Assembly (NCBI GenBank): GCA_964035545.1
Contig: OZ037766.1
Coordinates: 3,883,722 to 3,947,721 of the forward strand
Direction: 5' to 3'
Source: Bugula neritina
Taxonomy: Eukaryota; Bryozoa; Gymnolaemata; Cheilostomatida; Bugulidae
Length of the DNA: 64,000 bases
The translations under genes were made by a program, and so were the position numbers. The notes under the pieces were generated by a model. It saw only the letters and a program-made list of their open reading frames with translations, did not search any database and was not told the origin of the DNA. Below are positions 18,601 through 29,258 of the stretch, piece by piece (the stretch's first letter is position 1; the number at the start of each line of letters is the position of its first letter).

Positions 18601-21600
18601 CTTTCATACTCAATGATCAGTAGTTTATCGTAGTTATTGAAGTATAACTTATAACATTTTATGAAGAATAGAATTGGCATTGATTATGACAAGAACACTC
18701 GGGCATATCTTCATATGCTTCAAGTGTGTGTTACTAAACCCTGTTAACCTGCCAGCCTGCCACTTCAATCGGTTACAAATGAACTCTCGTTATATTAATA
18801 AATGGATCAATAATTTAGAGAAGGAGCATGCAGCTACAAGACTAAGTTCTCCAGTTTAATAACACTTTGAAGTTAGATTAGATGACTGAATCCTAATACC
18901 AACATATAACCTATTAAAAGTAATTTAACTGTAACTGTAAGTTTGCTTACATTATGCTAAAGTGAAAGTGGAGAGCTGATATTACCTACCTCTAACAGAT
19001 GAGCACATGTTACTTTCACCTTCACAGAACCTTTCATTAGTACCTCCAGTACAAGATCAATGAAAGGTTCTACAAGATGGCTCTTCTCCCTGCAGGAAAA
19101 AGAGAAATTTATTCAATGTGGTCAGTAACCGTAAGGAGTTGCATTCTCTAAAGTTTTGAACATTTTAGGTAAAACTGATGCGAGTAGAAAACCATGTGCT
19201 GTTATTTATGCTCAAATTGACAATAAAATCTACATTTAAACAATGAAATTGCTCAGCCAGCTTATAATTGCACATTTTTCTAGGGAAAGACAATTCTTCT
19301 GAATATAACCTCTTGTATAATATGAACTGAATGCACAACTACTAGCTCTCTTCTGTATACATTAACTGACATTTTTTTATATATGATTTAAATATCAAAA
19401 CCAACACACCGCAATGCAGTGCAATACAATCAATACAATGCAATACAACGTTATAATTTTTATAGTTAGCATTTGCCAGTTAACGCAATTGCATGTAAAT
19501 TGAGAATTGTCTGCCCATTTATGCCATACTAAATGTACTACAGCACAATTACAAAAGTTAGACAAGTAAAATTATATTCAAGTGTGTTGAATCTAATTGC
19601 CTAGCAGTTTGATTCTCACTCTGATAACATACCAACTGTGTGATCCTTGGCAGTACTTACATGAGTATTTGGACAGACAACTCCAGTGACTGAAGAGGCA
19701 CGTTGCCTTCAGACATGGTGACTATGAACTTCCGCAGGCAGTCAATCAGATTGCTGACAGCTGATTGGCTAGAGAAGGCAGCCTTGACCCCACACAGTAG
19801 CATGGGCAGTAAAACACTGGTGTACACCTTGTGGTGTTTAGACGTAATCTCAGAGTCTAATTTGAAAAACTCGCTCATTTTTGGCTCAATCTGTAAGTAC
19901 ATCACAAAAATTACAACTACACAAATCCTGCACGAAAAATTCAAACTGTCTTTTAATTTATGCAAGACTGCAGAGTAAGTGATTTACTTACTTGCTATAC
20001 AGGTTCATCTATAGTCTATATTTTCACAGTTTCAGTAAAAAAAAGTTACCCTAGCAGAGTAAACAACTTCAAAAATTTTTTTGCATTATACAAGCAGCTC
20101 AGAATATGTTTAATATATAAAGACAACAGACCATTTCTCTAGCTATCTAATAATTACTTTCTCTATTAAATTACTGACTCGGAGGGTTTAAACAAAGTAA
20201 TTCAATTAATTGATTGAATTTTTGTAAACTCATCAACTGCCATTATTGCTCTCTAGTTTTATGCAATTGACTTTGCAAAGTCAATCAACTGAAATCAGAG
20301 TAAGCGATGAGTTTCTATGAGCAAGTAACTTTCCAAATCAGTTTACTTGCAAATGGTTTCAGTATATTTACGAAAAGGTACTCAGCAGTATTTAATTGAC
20401 TGAGACTTGTCACTTGGAAGGATTTTAACTTGCTAAGACAGTTTAGTTGGTAGAATATTACTGCAAAACTATTTAGTAGAGTATTGCTTCATAACTAAAA
20501 AATTATTCTTTACTCTGAACATGCAGTGATGAAACAATTAAACTCTGCCTAGCTGAACCAGTGAAAGCAAAAATGATAAAGATAATACTTTCATGCAAAG
20601 CTGAGGTCTATCTATGTATATAAATATAGATATTGTAGCAGCTGTGGCTAACAGATGATGTAATAGGGATACAATAACCGCGATACTCATAAATATATTG
20701 TCCAACATATGATAACAGCCACAGACATGTTATACCTCATACGCAAATGTAGTCCTAAAGAGAAAAAAAATAGAAGTCAAATCCTTGAAAACTGCTTTTA
20801 AAAATGAAAAATCAAAGTATTTATAAAGCAATTCAACTCCACGTGTATTAGAAGCTTCTGCACAACGTACTACATGTAAGAGAGGTGTAGCTAATATCAA
20901 CAACTTGAATAAGTACTGTAAAGATATATTGTATCTTACACAGTACATGCGTAGAATGCTATAGACAGCATTAATATACAACTTCAGGAATAATATAGAC
21001 TAAGAGTACCTTATCAGATGTGATGTGCTGACCAAGTACCGCACACACTGATCGAACATAGTCGACCAGAGACTGGGCTACGGCCATGTCTTCTGCCTGT
21101 ATAGATAGCCCCAGCATGGCAAATCTCGAGAACCTGCAAGGTTACCAGAAGAATCTACTCTATAGAACTTGCTAGAATCTACTGGATGATGCAGTATTGA
21201 TGAATAACCTCAACGTGAAAGATAACATAAAAATCAAATCATTGTCAATAAATTAATGTTTTTTTATGAAAAACAAAGGCAAAAATCCAAGTGTGTTTGT
21301 GTGTGTGCTCATGTTCATGCGTGTGTTTGTGTGTGTGCAAGTGCGTGAGGGTGAGTGTGTGTAAATAATATACAACCAAAGTTAACACCAGCAGAGTTAC
21401 AAAACCTTACGTAGTATAGACGAGGAGGTCGAACTGGTCCCAACCCTTGTACCATTCTTCTGAGGTGTGAGAGAGAAATCTGGAAACAAGCTGTTTGTAT
21501 TCCTCTTCATCAGATACCAGGCAGGATATGCTGCTCATACTCTTACTGCCTGCACAACATATGTGTATATAGCATTGACAGAGCACGGGGGGGAGGGGGG

Positions 21601-24600
21601 GGTACTGATAACTAATGACTAGAACTGATAACTAATTACTGTGACTAGAACTCATAACTAATGACTGTGACTAGAACTGATAACTAATGACTGTGACTAG
21701 CACTGATAACTAATTACTGTGACTAGAACTGATAACTAATGACTGTGACTAGAACGGATAACTAATGACTGTGACTAGCACTGATAACTAATTACTGTGA
21801 CTAGAACTGATAACTAATGACTGTGACTAGAACTGATAACTAATGACTGTGACTAGCACTGATAACTAATTACTGTGACTAGCACTGATAACTAATGAGA
21901 GAGAGATAAGCATCACCTCCCACCAAGAAGGTAAGCTTTGGCTAAAAGACCTGGACCTCCAAAAACTTACCATCATTAATGCTGGAATGTAGAGACACGG
22001 GTTGATTATCTGTATTAAGGTCTGTCTTGTCCCGATAAGGGCCAGAGTAGAGAAGGGAGACAAACTGGAAGTTGACTAGGGTGAGCAAATGCTGCATGCC
22101 TGGCATGAAAGACTCGGCAATTACTTTTATTTCATTTTCTTCATTAGGTTCTGTCAGCTGGAAGTTAAAATTGTAGATTGCAAACAGCTTCATAAAGGGA
22201 GTCCATTAAACAGTTCCATTTAAAACATGATGTGTGAAGTTGAAACTGCACAAATTGTTGAGCTGCTTTAAAAACTTATTTGGCAAATAATTTAAACTTT
22301 TGACAATATTTAATGAACACAAAATGTTATAAGACGTGAAAGAAATGTCAAATTGCGATCAAAATGATCAAAATGACGGTGTTTCTGTATTGAAACTCAG
22401 CTAAAATACATTTAAAAGTTCTAAAAAAAATTCAAAGTTGGTAAAATCGTCACTAATTAAATCCAACTTATATTATGGTGATAATGCCTGACAAGGTTAA
22501 CTTTCTCAAAAGAGGTTCAGAATATATTATTTAAGAGAGACGTACAGAGTTTATAGAGCATATCTAAAAGAGACGTACATAGTTTGTAGAGCATATCTAA
22601 GAAAGACGTACAGAGTTTGTAGAGCATATCCAAGAGAGATGTACAGAGTTTGTAGAACATATTTAAGAGAGACATACAAAGTTTGTAGAGCATATCTAAA
22701 AGAGACGTACAGAGTTTGTAGAGCTTATGTAAGAGGGATGTACATAGTTTGTAGAATATATCTAAGAGAGATGTACAGAGTTTGTAGAGCATATCTAAGA
22801 GAGACGTACAGAGTTTGTAGAGCATATCTAAGAGAGACGTACAGAGTTTGTAGAGCTTATGTAAGAGGGATGTACATAGTTTGTAGAATATATCTAAGAG
22901 AGATGTACAGAGTTTGTAGAGCATATCTAAGAGAGACGTACAGAGTTTGTAGAGCATATCTAAGAGAGACGTACAGAGTTTGTAGAGCATATCTAAGAGA
23001 GACGTACAGAGTTTTGAAGAGCTGTGAACAAAAGATCCATAATGTCAGATATCTTGTCTAGGTGGACAGCCCAGAGAGAGAGGGAAGGAAGGAGAACACC
23101 AACAGCCTCCTTTTGAACACTTGCAGACGTATCAGGGAGTACGTGTCTGCCATACAGAGTCAATACCTGTAGGATATGAATATGTCATCATCCACACAAC
23201 AGCTACATTATTTACAGGTGCAAACTTACAAAATACGCCTTAAAGGCCAATTTTGAAGTGCCATAAAGAACACAGTTGAAATTGTACCCCCACACTCTTA
23301 AATACACATTGGACATATTTACCAACACTTACTGCAATGAATTGAGACAACACATTACTTCCTGCACACAAGACTATACATGTATACATATACACACAGG
23401 CATACACAAGCACATACACGCACGCACACACAACACACACCCACTCACTCTCGAACACACAACACACACTCGAACACACAACGCACAAGCACAAACACAC
23501 GTACACACAACACGCACACACACACACACACCCACTCACACTCGAATACACAAGCACACACGCAAGCACACACACATGCAACATCATATGTGCCTAACCT
23601 GAGAGAACTTATCCGTATCATCTATAAAACAGACGAGAATTCCAAGACTGCGGACTATAGCAGACCTCACTTCCTCCACCCTCTCATCCAATAGCATCTG
23701 TTGTAACATTGAGAGGAGGAGAGAGCCTCGTATTGATTTCTGAAATGAGTGAAAATAGATGCAGTTGAAACTAAATATTAATTATAGTCGACTTTTTTGT
23801 TATAAACAGGTGATGATAACTCTAATGCTTCTGTCTGCTAAAACAACTTTCAGGTATTTACTTAATCTAACTATCAGCATCAATCTAAGTGATGCTTATA
23901 TTTAAACTACACACTATACGCCATACAGTGTACAATGTACAGTATGCAGTATACACCATACAGTACACACCATGCGCTACAAGCATATCACAGAATATAC
24001 TATACTCGTATAAATAGTATTTAAATTGAATATTGACCATACTTACAGATATGTATGGTGTTACAGCACCACACTTACAGATATGTACGGTATTACTGCA
24101 CCACACTTACAGATACATGCGGTATTACAGCACCACACTTACAGATATGTACGGTATTAAAGCATCACAATTACAGATATGTACGGTATTACAGCATCGC
24201 ACTTACGGATATGTACGGTATTAAAGCACCACAAGCCTCGGCCACCAGGAGTCGTCTCTCCAGATGTCTGTCATTAATCTAAAACAACAGCCAATCAATC
24301 TAAGAACATTACTTATTTTAAATATTATAAAAATAGAAACTAAAAAACACTACAATCTATTGCTAACCATTAAAAGCACTGTATACGAACAATAATAGTT
24401 TAAGCTGAAAGTTCTCATGTCAATTACAGTGCTTCCTGTTTATCGCATGGATCCATTTCTCACGAAAATCTGGAGGTCACAAGAAGGGCTTGGACCCCCA
24501 CTTTGTAGCATATGTGCATAAGGACCAAATTCAACGGATCCGTGAGTCAAATCTGGTATTCTACTATGTCATGAACTGAGGTTTCGGAACCCATAGCTTA

Positions 24601-27600
24601 GTGAGATATGGAGGGAGCACTGTATCATAACATTGTCAAACATTTACTACCATTTGTTTTATAGGAAAGAATAGTGAGCACATCTAAACAACTTAGCCTA
24701 CAAACCTGCTCCCAACACTGCGGGAGGAGTTCTTCTTCAACTTTCTCCGGCCCGTTGTGCTGAGCAAACATAACGCAACCAGCCAGAATCATCTGTCTCT
24801 GGAGCTCATCTGGTCTCTTTATCAGGTTGAAGAGAGTGTTCAGCATCGTGTCTCGGGCCTTTGCTGACACGTGCAGGTTGGCAGCGCACAAGATCAGCGG
24901 CAGCAGCTCTTCACGCTTGGCTAGCAGGACGTTGGGTACAATGTGGGGGAGAGACTGGGATATCATGTCTACTATTGTGCTGGTCTTACTGCTATCTATC
25001 AGTGATACCTGTGACATCATAGTAAAATACTGAATCAAAATATTCAATTGAAACACTAAACAAGAAAGAGATTAAAATTTAGACCTTTTAAAATCGTAAT
25101 TAAATCTGTATTTTGATTATAAAATAAAATGACAACTTTTAGAGAAAATTTCAAATTTATTACGTAGTTTAATCAGATTTCAACGTAGAGAGGGACATTT
25201 TTATTTTATGCCCCAAATGCTTGTTTCTTTTATTAATTTTATTATGCTTCTCTCAATAAATCCTATTGCAAAGCTTTTAGCTGAATTAGGTTATTTTAAA
25301 TAAAATTAATTCTGAGTTCATTATATTGTAAAACTTGGCTTTTCAGAGGAAACAACTGCTATACAGGAGAAAATGCAAAGTTTTGAAATAGAGAAATCTC
25401 AAAATAAATACTTTTTAAACATAAACTCTCAGCGAGTAAAAACAAGTCAGATTGAATAAAATTACCCGAGTAAATCTTAAAAAAATAAATTAAGATATCA
25501 AAGAGAAACTTTAAGTTAAAACTATCCAAACGTATGCTAAGCTCATAGAATGCATTGGGCAGAAGTATTCAATCAAACTAATATAAATAATATAAAAGAA
25601 AAGATTACCAGCATATAGAGAGCTAAACCAGCATACAAGTCAGTTTTATAAATCAGACTACATAATCAAATTATAATTTTAGAATATTAAACAAAAAACT
25701 AGACAGGATAAATAATTAAACAATTAGACAAAAATAAATGTTGCATTACAATTAAAAGAAAAATTCTTTATCAATGCACTAATTATTTATAAGTTATTCA
25801 AGTGAAATATTGATATATTTTATTCAACTGATGAATTAGTTATCAGACATAAAAAAGTGAGATATTAAGTAACACAACTTAGATACTGACCTGTTTGGCA
25901 ATGCGGTTATCCTCTGGCACGTGGAAAGACATGGATAGAATGCGAGTGAGAAACAGAGACGGAATGTTGCGGTCTACTGACTTGTACGTATACAGCTGGT
26001 GACCACCGGGGGTGCTGGACTCTGGACCTGAGTCTACATGATCTACGCTGTCTGCCTGTAGCACACTTTGAGGGTGGGACTTGGCTGCAGCCAAACTTTG
26101 TTCAGCAGATTCCAGTCTACAACAGAAATTTGGTTACATTTCTTACTGAATTGGATATCTACGTTGTCAGCATGGGTATCAGAATTCTATTTTTAGTACT
26201 AGAGTTCTAGTTTCAGAAATTATATCTCTCTGCTAACTCAATGTTAATTTTTTATTTACATTTACATACTATAAAGCATACCTCTATCTTACAACCAACA
26301 ACTAATAGCTCCTATTGGAAACTACTGGAATGTGAGCCATCACATAGGTGTAAATTATCAGAAGTCACTTGATGACAAGCATGACAGGCTGATAGTAAAC
26401 ACAGTCCACCATAACAATGAATCAGCTAACAATATTTGTGATATGCAGTAGAGTATAGTAGTAGACATGTGGCATTTGCTGCGCCAATTGTAGCGTCAGT
26501 TGAGAGTAATAGCAGTAGTAGTAGCAGCAGCGGTAGCAGTAGTAGCAGTAACATTAGTAACATTAGTAACAGTAGTAGTAGTAGCAGTAGCAGCAGCAGT
26601 AGCAGTAGCAGTAGTAATAGTAGTAGCAGTGGTAGTAGCAGTAGCAACAGTAGCAGTAGTAGCAGTAACATTAGTAACAGTAGTAGTAGTAGCAGTAGCC
26701 GTAGTAGTTGCAGTAGTAGCATACAGTTGTAAAAGTAGCTGCCATAGTAAACACTTAGTAACCACAGTAGATATAGCATTTTACTAATAACTTATAACAG
26801 CAACAATAATATGTTCAATCTTAAGAAGGGTAACAGTAGAATTATTTTCAATACTAATACTAACTGATACTAACAGTAATAGCATCAGCTGTGATACTAG
26901 TTTACTAAACATAGTTACAGTGATACGGAGGGGGACGACTCAAAAGATTAGTTAGAATGACAACATTTTAAACACACTAGAAACTACTCACTTGTCTTGA
27001 AGTGAATTGATCTGTAGATTTAACATCTCAATATTCGTGTTGAGGGACTCGTTAGCTAGGTTAAGGGCTGTCAGCTCATCCAGCCTTTGAGTGACTGTGG
27101 TTTGCTATAGAGGAAATCATGCAAAGAATGTGGGCTACAGCTTGATGTAGCAACTACAATATTGCTCCTCGACTTAGAGATGGATGTACACTTTGAATTG
27201 TTTAAATGTGCAAACAGCACACTAGTTACGTGATTATGTTCTGCACTGAAGTCAAATATTGATTCTATTTTCATTATGAGAAAATAAAGGAAATAAAATA
27301 CTTTCAAATAACTACTAATTCATAATCGCTGGAAATCCTAAAAAGCATCATAAACTATGATAAACACAACAACTGCTTTTAAATTAAAATAATATTTTAA
27401 TTATAGTCCTGACTTTAGATTGATATAATAACATCTAAAAAATTAGGAGACTGAGTTAGTAAATATTAAATTTATCACAACTTGAATTACAGTATGTATC
27501 ACTACTTCGATTATAAAGATAAATATTGACCGCATTCAATGACTAACATACTAGAAACACTTTGACAGAAAACTTACAGAATCTTCTAGGCTCTTCTGTA

Positions 27601-29258
27601 ATTCAATCAACTCATTTTGATAAAAATCATCATTAGTAGAAGCATCACAACTGTCGATAACGGGCACCACGTGTTTGCCATAGTCCAGGTATAAGTGCAG
27701 CAGGTCTGGTGGTTTTGATATATTTAAACCTACATCATCCCAATTTTCAAAGTCCTGAAAAAAAAACAACATTATCCTGCGTATAACAGCCTGTAGTATC
27801 AAATAAAAATTGCTATAAAAGCATAAAAAATTATAAATTACTTGTCTATAACTGAGACAATTAGCTGAGAAGAAGAAAAGGGTTTTTTAACCATAATTTT
27901 TTAATCATTGTGCATAGTCCAGAAAAAATTTGCATGAATGCTAATTCCATGCTTAATGTGAGTTATGACATGCAAAAACTGAAGAAGTTGTGTCCACCTG
28001 ATTTTCATTCTCCTCGGCAAAGGTAACTGAGGATAGTTTGTAGTCATGAATGAGTAAGTACTCATTGACCAGAAAGTTAATTGCACGCTTCTCGTGTGGT
28101 TTGATAGTCTCTCGACTTTGCTCGGCGGCATCTGTAGATGCAGACGTCCGCTCACTGTTCTCTTTCGGTGTCCCAGAATTCTCTATAATATAATTAAAGT
28201 ATTTCTCACAATAGCCATCGCTTTACCTGACGCTGAAATAGATGATAAACATTAAGGAAACTCAACAGCTTTGAATGAGATCTGTATTAGTTTATAAGCT
28301 TTGTACTCATTGCAAGTTACTTTTACTAAATGCTCGATAATGAAATTCAAAAGATGATCCTTTAAGCTTGACAACAGCACATTAAGGAAATCTAGTAAAC
28401 TGAGCAATCTAAAGGAACAATTGCGCTTCCTGAAAAAATAGACCTTAGATTTGAATCATTAGCTAAATATAAATATTAACACTAATAAACTAATAGCATG
28501 AATTAAAAAACACAGACCTGTGGCAATGGTTAAAGCTTTCCTCAGTGACTTGATGGTATCTTGAGCTCTTCTCAACTCGAACTCTAAGCCTGCCACTCTC
28601 TCCTCAGCCTGTCGATCTCCATCATCTGAGTATCTAGCCCAATCCAGGGAGTCAAATGTCTGTATACTTCCACTTCTTTCTAAAACACCAGTTGAAACTT
28701 ATTTCACAAAACATGTAAGACTACAAGACCTACTAGCAACAAAAATCACTCAAAGGCACTTTGTGTAAAAAGAACCAATAAACATCATTATCATAATAAT
28801 CTAGTATAGACACACAGATGTACGCATATCTAGATATTTCCATGTAGCAACAAGTAGACTTCAAAGTACTTACAGTAATAGAATGCAGAATAGAACTTAC
28901 GAAGGCCGACTTGAGGACTGGTTGATAAATTGTCAGATGGTTTGGTTCTTTCAAAATTACCAGGGTTAGAAAAATGGTCTCTAAGATAAGCAACAGGTTT
29001 GCCAATTTCTTGAAGCTCTGTATGTAACTCTAATGCAGTAAGAACAAATCCATCTTTAATTAGCTGTTTGCTTATCACTTCATAGCTGACTCTATCGGCA
29101 CTAATTTCACTGCCTTCTATATCCACATGCTCATCTGATGACTCTGGTACTGGTTGTGGAGTAGGCGGTTCTGATACATCTTCGAGGTTATCATTGTCCA
29201 AAAAAGGATTAGATGGCTCGGTTTCAAGCTCAAAAGGATTTGAAGAAGCAAAATTCAT
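6611..29258 (-). CDS. RELCH: RELCH (RAB11-binding LisH, coiled-coil and HEAT-repeat protein; KIAA1468), complete, 21 exons
   Basis: Endosomal protein that in mammals binds RAB11 and OSBP and promotes cholesterol transfer from recycling endosomes to the trans-Golgi. Exons, in transcript order: 29258-28901, 28679-28518, 28182-27998, 27754-27578, 27104-26992, 26116-25891, 25008-24706, 24278-24207, 23739-23599, 23166-23008, 22157-21971, 21549-21411, 21133-21010, 19890-19661, 19089-18990, 17797-17712, 17369-17306, 16716-16578, 8226-8110, 7743-7587, 6749-6611. Phases agree at every junction and give 1125 aa (human about 1216). Seen: two NPF motifs (7-9, 17-19), a LisH segment (about 56-90) followed by LRDHFSNPGNFER, coiled coil, and DFENWDDVGLN. 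The HEAT block contains the near-invariant SLPHIVPNVLLAKREELLPL and LLPQCWEQ. The C-terminus is short and Ser/Lys-rich. Intron 18 spans 8.3 kb and contains another gene in antisense. Identification is firm. Confidence 0.95.
6815..6960 (+). mobile_element. tRNA-derived SINE copy
   Basis: In the last RELCH intron, opposite to RELCH. The head has a Pol III A box (TGGCCTAGTGG then TTAGAG) and a B-box-like GGTCAAATC about 40 bp on. The body motif GGTCATTGGTGAAGTTA is shared with the copy at 31690-31890. It is too diverged to be a working tRNA. Confidence 0.7.
9517..15178 (+). CDS. Class A-like seven-transmembrane GPCR, nested antisense in RELCH intron 18, complete, 8 exons
   Basis: Exons 9517-9559, 9897-10026, 10416-10538, 10905-11118, 12913-13069, 13628-13792, 14083-14206 and 14992-15178; phases agree and give 380 aa. 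Seen: glycosylatable N-terminus (NYS 19-21), TM1 about 31-54, TM2 with LAAIID (Asp74, the usual Asp2.50), and Cys100 before TM3 with Cys181 in loop 2 (the class A disulfide pair). TM4 to TM7 follow, and a helix-8-like FRKELRKAVRRVL opens a Ser/Thr-rich tail. Odd points: TM1 has GT where GN is usual, the DRY site reads Glu124-Leu-Phe, and no NPxxY is seen in TM7. The junction after exon 4 is AGG|GCAAGT, a probable GC-AG intron; the next exon fits only in phase 0. Ligand and subfamily are not recognisable; peptide-receptor-like is a guess. Exon 8 and the first exon are the least certain. Confidence 0.75.
13085..13420. repeat. Degenerate ATTGCATTG/ATAATATTGT repeat
   Basis: Imperfect repeats of an AT-rich unit of the form ATTGCATTG...GTATAATATTGT, starting about 15 bp after the GPCR exon 5 donor at 13070. 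Copies are diverged, so unit length is variable. Confidence 0.6.
13560..13626. repeat. 15-bp minisatellite, about 4 copies
   Basis: Unit close to CACTACCATAACATC, directly upstream of the GPCR exon 6 acceptor (exon starts at 13628). It may supply the polypyrimidine and branch region. Confidence 0.75.
15998..16566. repeat. 15-bp minisatellite array with higher-order structure
   Basis: About 38 copies of ACTATACAGTAATAC in RELCH intron 18, ending about 12 bp from the exon 18 donor (16577). A block starting at the variant ACAATAATACACTACACAG (about 16153) recurs about 262 bp later (16415), with the same irregular GTATACAGTATACAG phase slip. This shows a segmental duplication inside the array. 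Cys/Ile/Val/Tyr repeat reading frames here are artefacts. Confidence 0.93.
16728..17020. repeat. 21-bp minisatellite array
   Basis: About 14 copies of ACCACAGATATGTTACAGTAC in RELCH intron 17, reaching to within about 12 bp of the exon 18 acceptor (exon begins 16716). In transcript sense each unit carries TGTAAC, which resembles a branch-point sequence. Confidence 0.93.
17035..17275. repeat. Degenerate TAATAGTGATAG repeat
   Basis: Six- and nine-base steps of TAATAG, TGATAG and TAATGG fill the 5' part of RELCH intron 17, starting about 30 bp after the exon 17 donor (17305). With the adjoining 21-bp array it makes up nearly the whole intron. Confidence 0.75.
17418..17490. repeat. TATTATACTATAT simple repeat
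   Basis: Short AT-rich repeat of ATTATTATACTAT type in RELCH intron 16. Confidence 0.7.
21290..21365. repeat. Imperfect (TG)n tract
   Basis: TG-rich on the plus strand, so CA-rich in the RELCH transcript. It starts about 45 bp downstream of the exon 12 donor (21410). Confidence 0.8.
21606..21895. repeat. 26-bp minisatellite array
   Basis: About 11 copies of a unit containing CTGATAACTAATGACTGTGA then CTAGAA/CTAGCA. It fills most of RELCH intron 11 (21970-21550), beginning about 75 bp from the donor. Confidence 0.92.
22535..23007. repeat. 33-bp minisatellite carrying copies of the RELCH exon 10 donor
   Basis: About 14 copies of a 33-bp unit. In RELCH sense a unit starts GTACGTCTCTCTTAGATATG and ends GCTCTACAAACTCT. 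The true exon 10 ends GCTCTTCAAAACTCT followed by GTACGTCTCTCTTAG. The array therefore begins exactly at the splice donor (23007), and each unit repeats the exon end plus donor. One frame through the array stays open (Leu-Tyr-Lys-Leu-Cys repeats) but it is not the RELCH frame, which meets TAG in the first unit. Confidence 0.95.
23380..23580. repeat. (CA)n-rich tract
   Basis: CA repeats with interspersed ACTCGAAC and CACGCACA, in RELCH intron 9. The RELCH transcript reads it as UG-rich, starting about 20 nt after the exon 9 donor (23598). Confidence 0.9.
24045..24206. repeat. 32-bp minisatellite carrying copies of the RELCH exon 8 donor
   Basis: Five units in RELCH sense, each beginning GTAAGTGTGGTGCTG (or a near variant) and ending ACCGTACATATCT. 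Exon 8 itself ends GGTGCTTTAATACCG then TACATATCC|GTAAGT. Each unit thus duplicates about 26 nt of exon end plus a consensus donor. Reading on from exon 8 into the first unit meets a stop after five codons. Confidence 0.95.
24427..24622. mobile_element. Short TA-flanked inverted-repeat element (pogo/Tigger-like MITE)
   Basis: 196 bp in RELCH intron 7. It begins CAGTGCTTCC and ends GGGAGCACTG, so the termini are inverted repeats with one mismatch in ten, and a TA lies directly on each side. It has no coding capacity. TA target duplication plus CAGTG-type ends suggest a Tc1/mariner-superfamily (pogo/Tigger) source; that assignment is inference. Confidence 0.65.
26505..26732. repeat. (AGC/AGT)n trinucleotide repeat
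   Basis: About 75 triplets of AGT and AGC (CTA/CTG in RELCH sense) in RELCH intron 5. Poly-Ser, poly-Leu and poly-Val readings are artefacts. Confidence 0.93.

Noticed and set aside
22517-22990. 157-codon frame of Leu-Tyr-Lys-Leu-Cys-Thr-Ser repeats, looking like a repeat protein
   Set aside because: The unit is 33 bp, a multiple of three, so one frame is open by default. It lies in RELCH intron 10 and is not in the RELCH frame.
26426-26787. Poly-Leu, poly-Ser, poly-Val and poly-Thr frames
   Set aside because: All are readings of the (AGC/AGT)n triplet repeat in RELCH intron 5.
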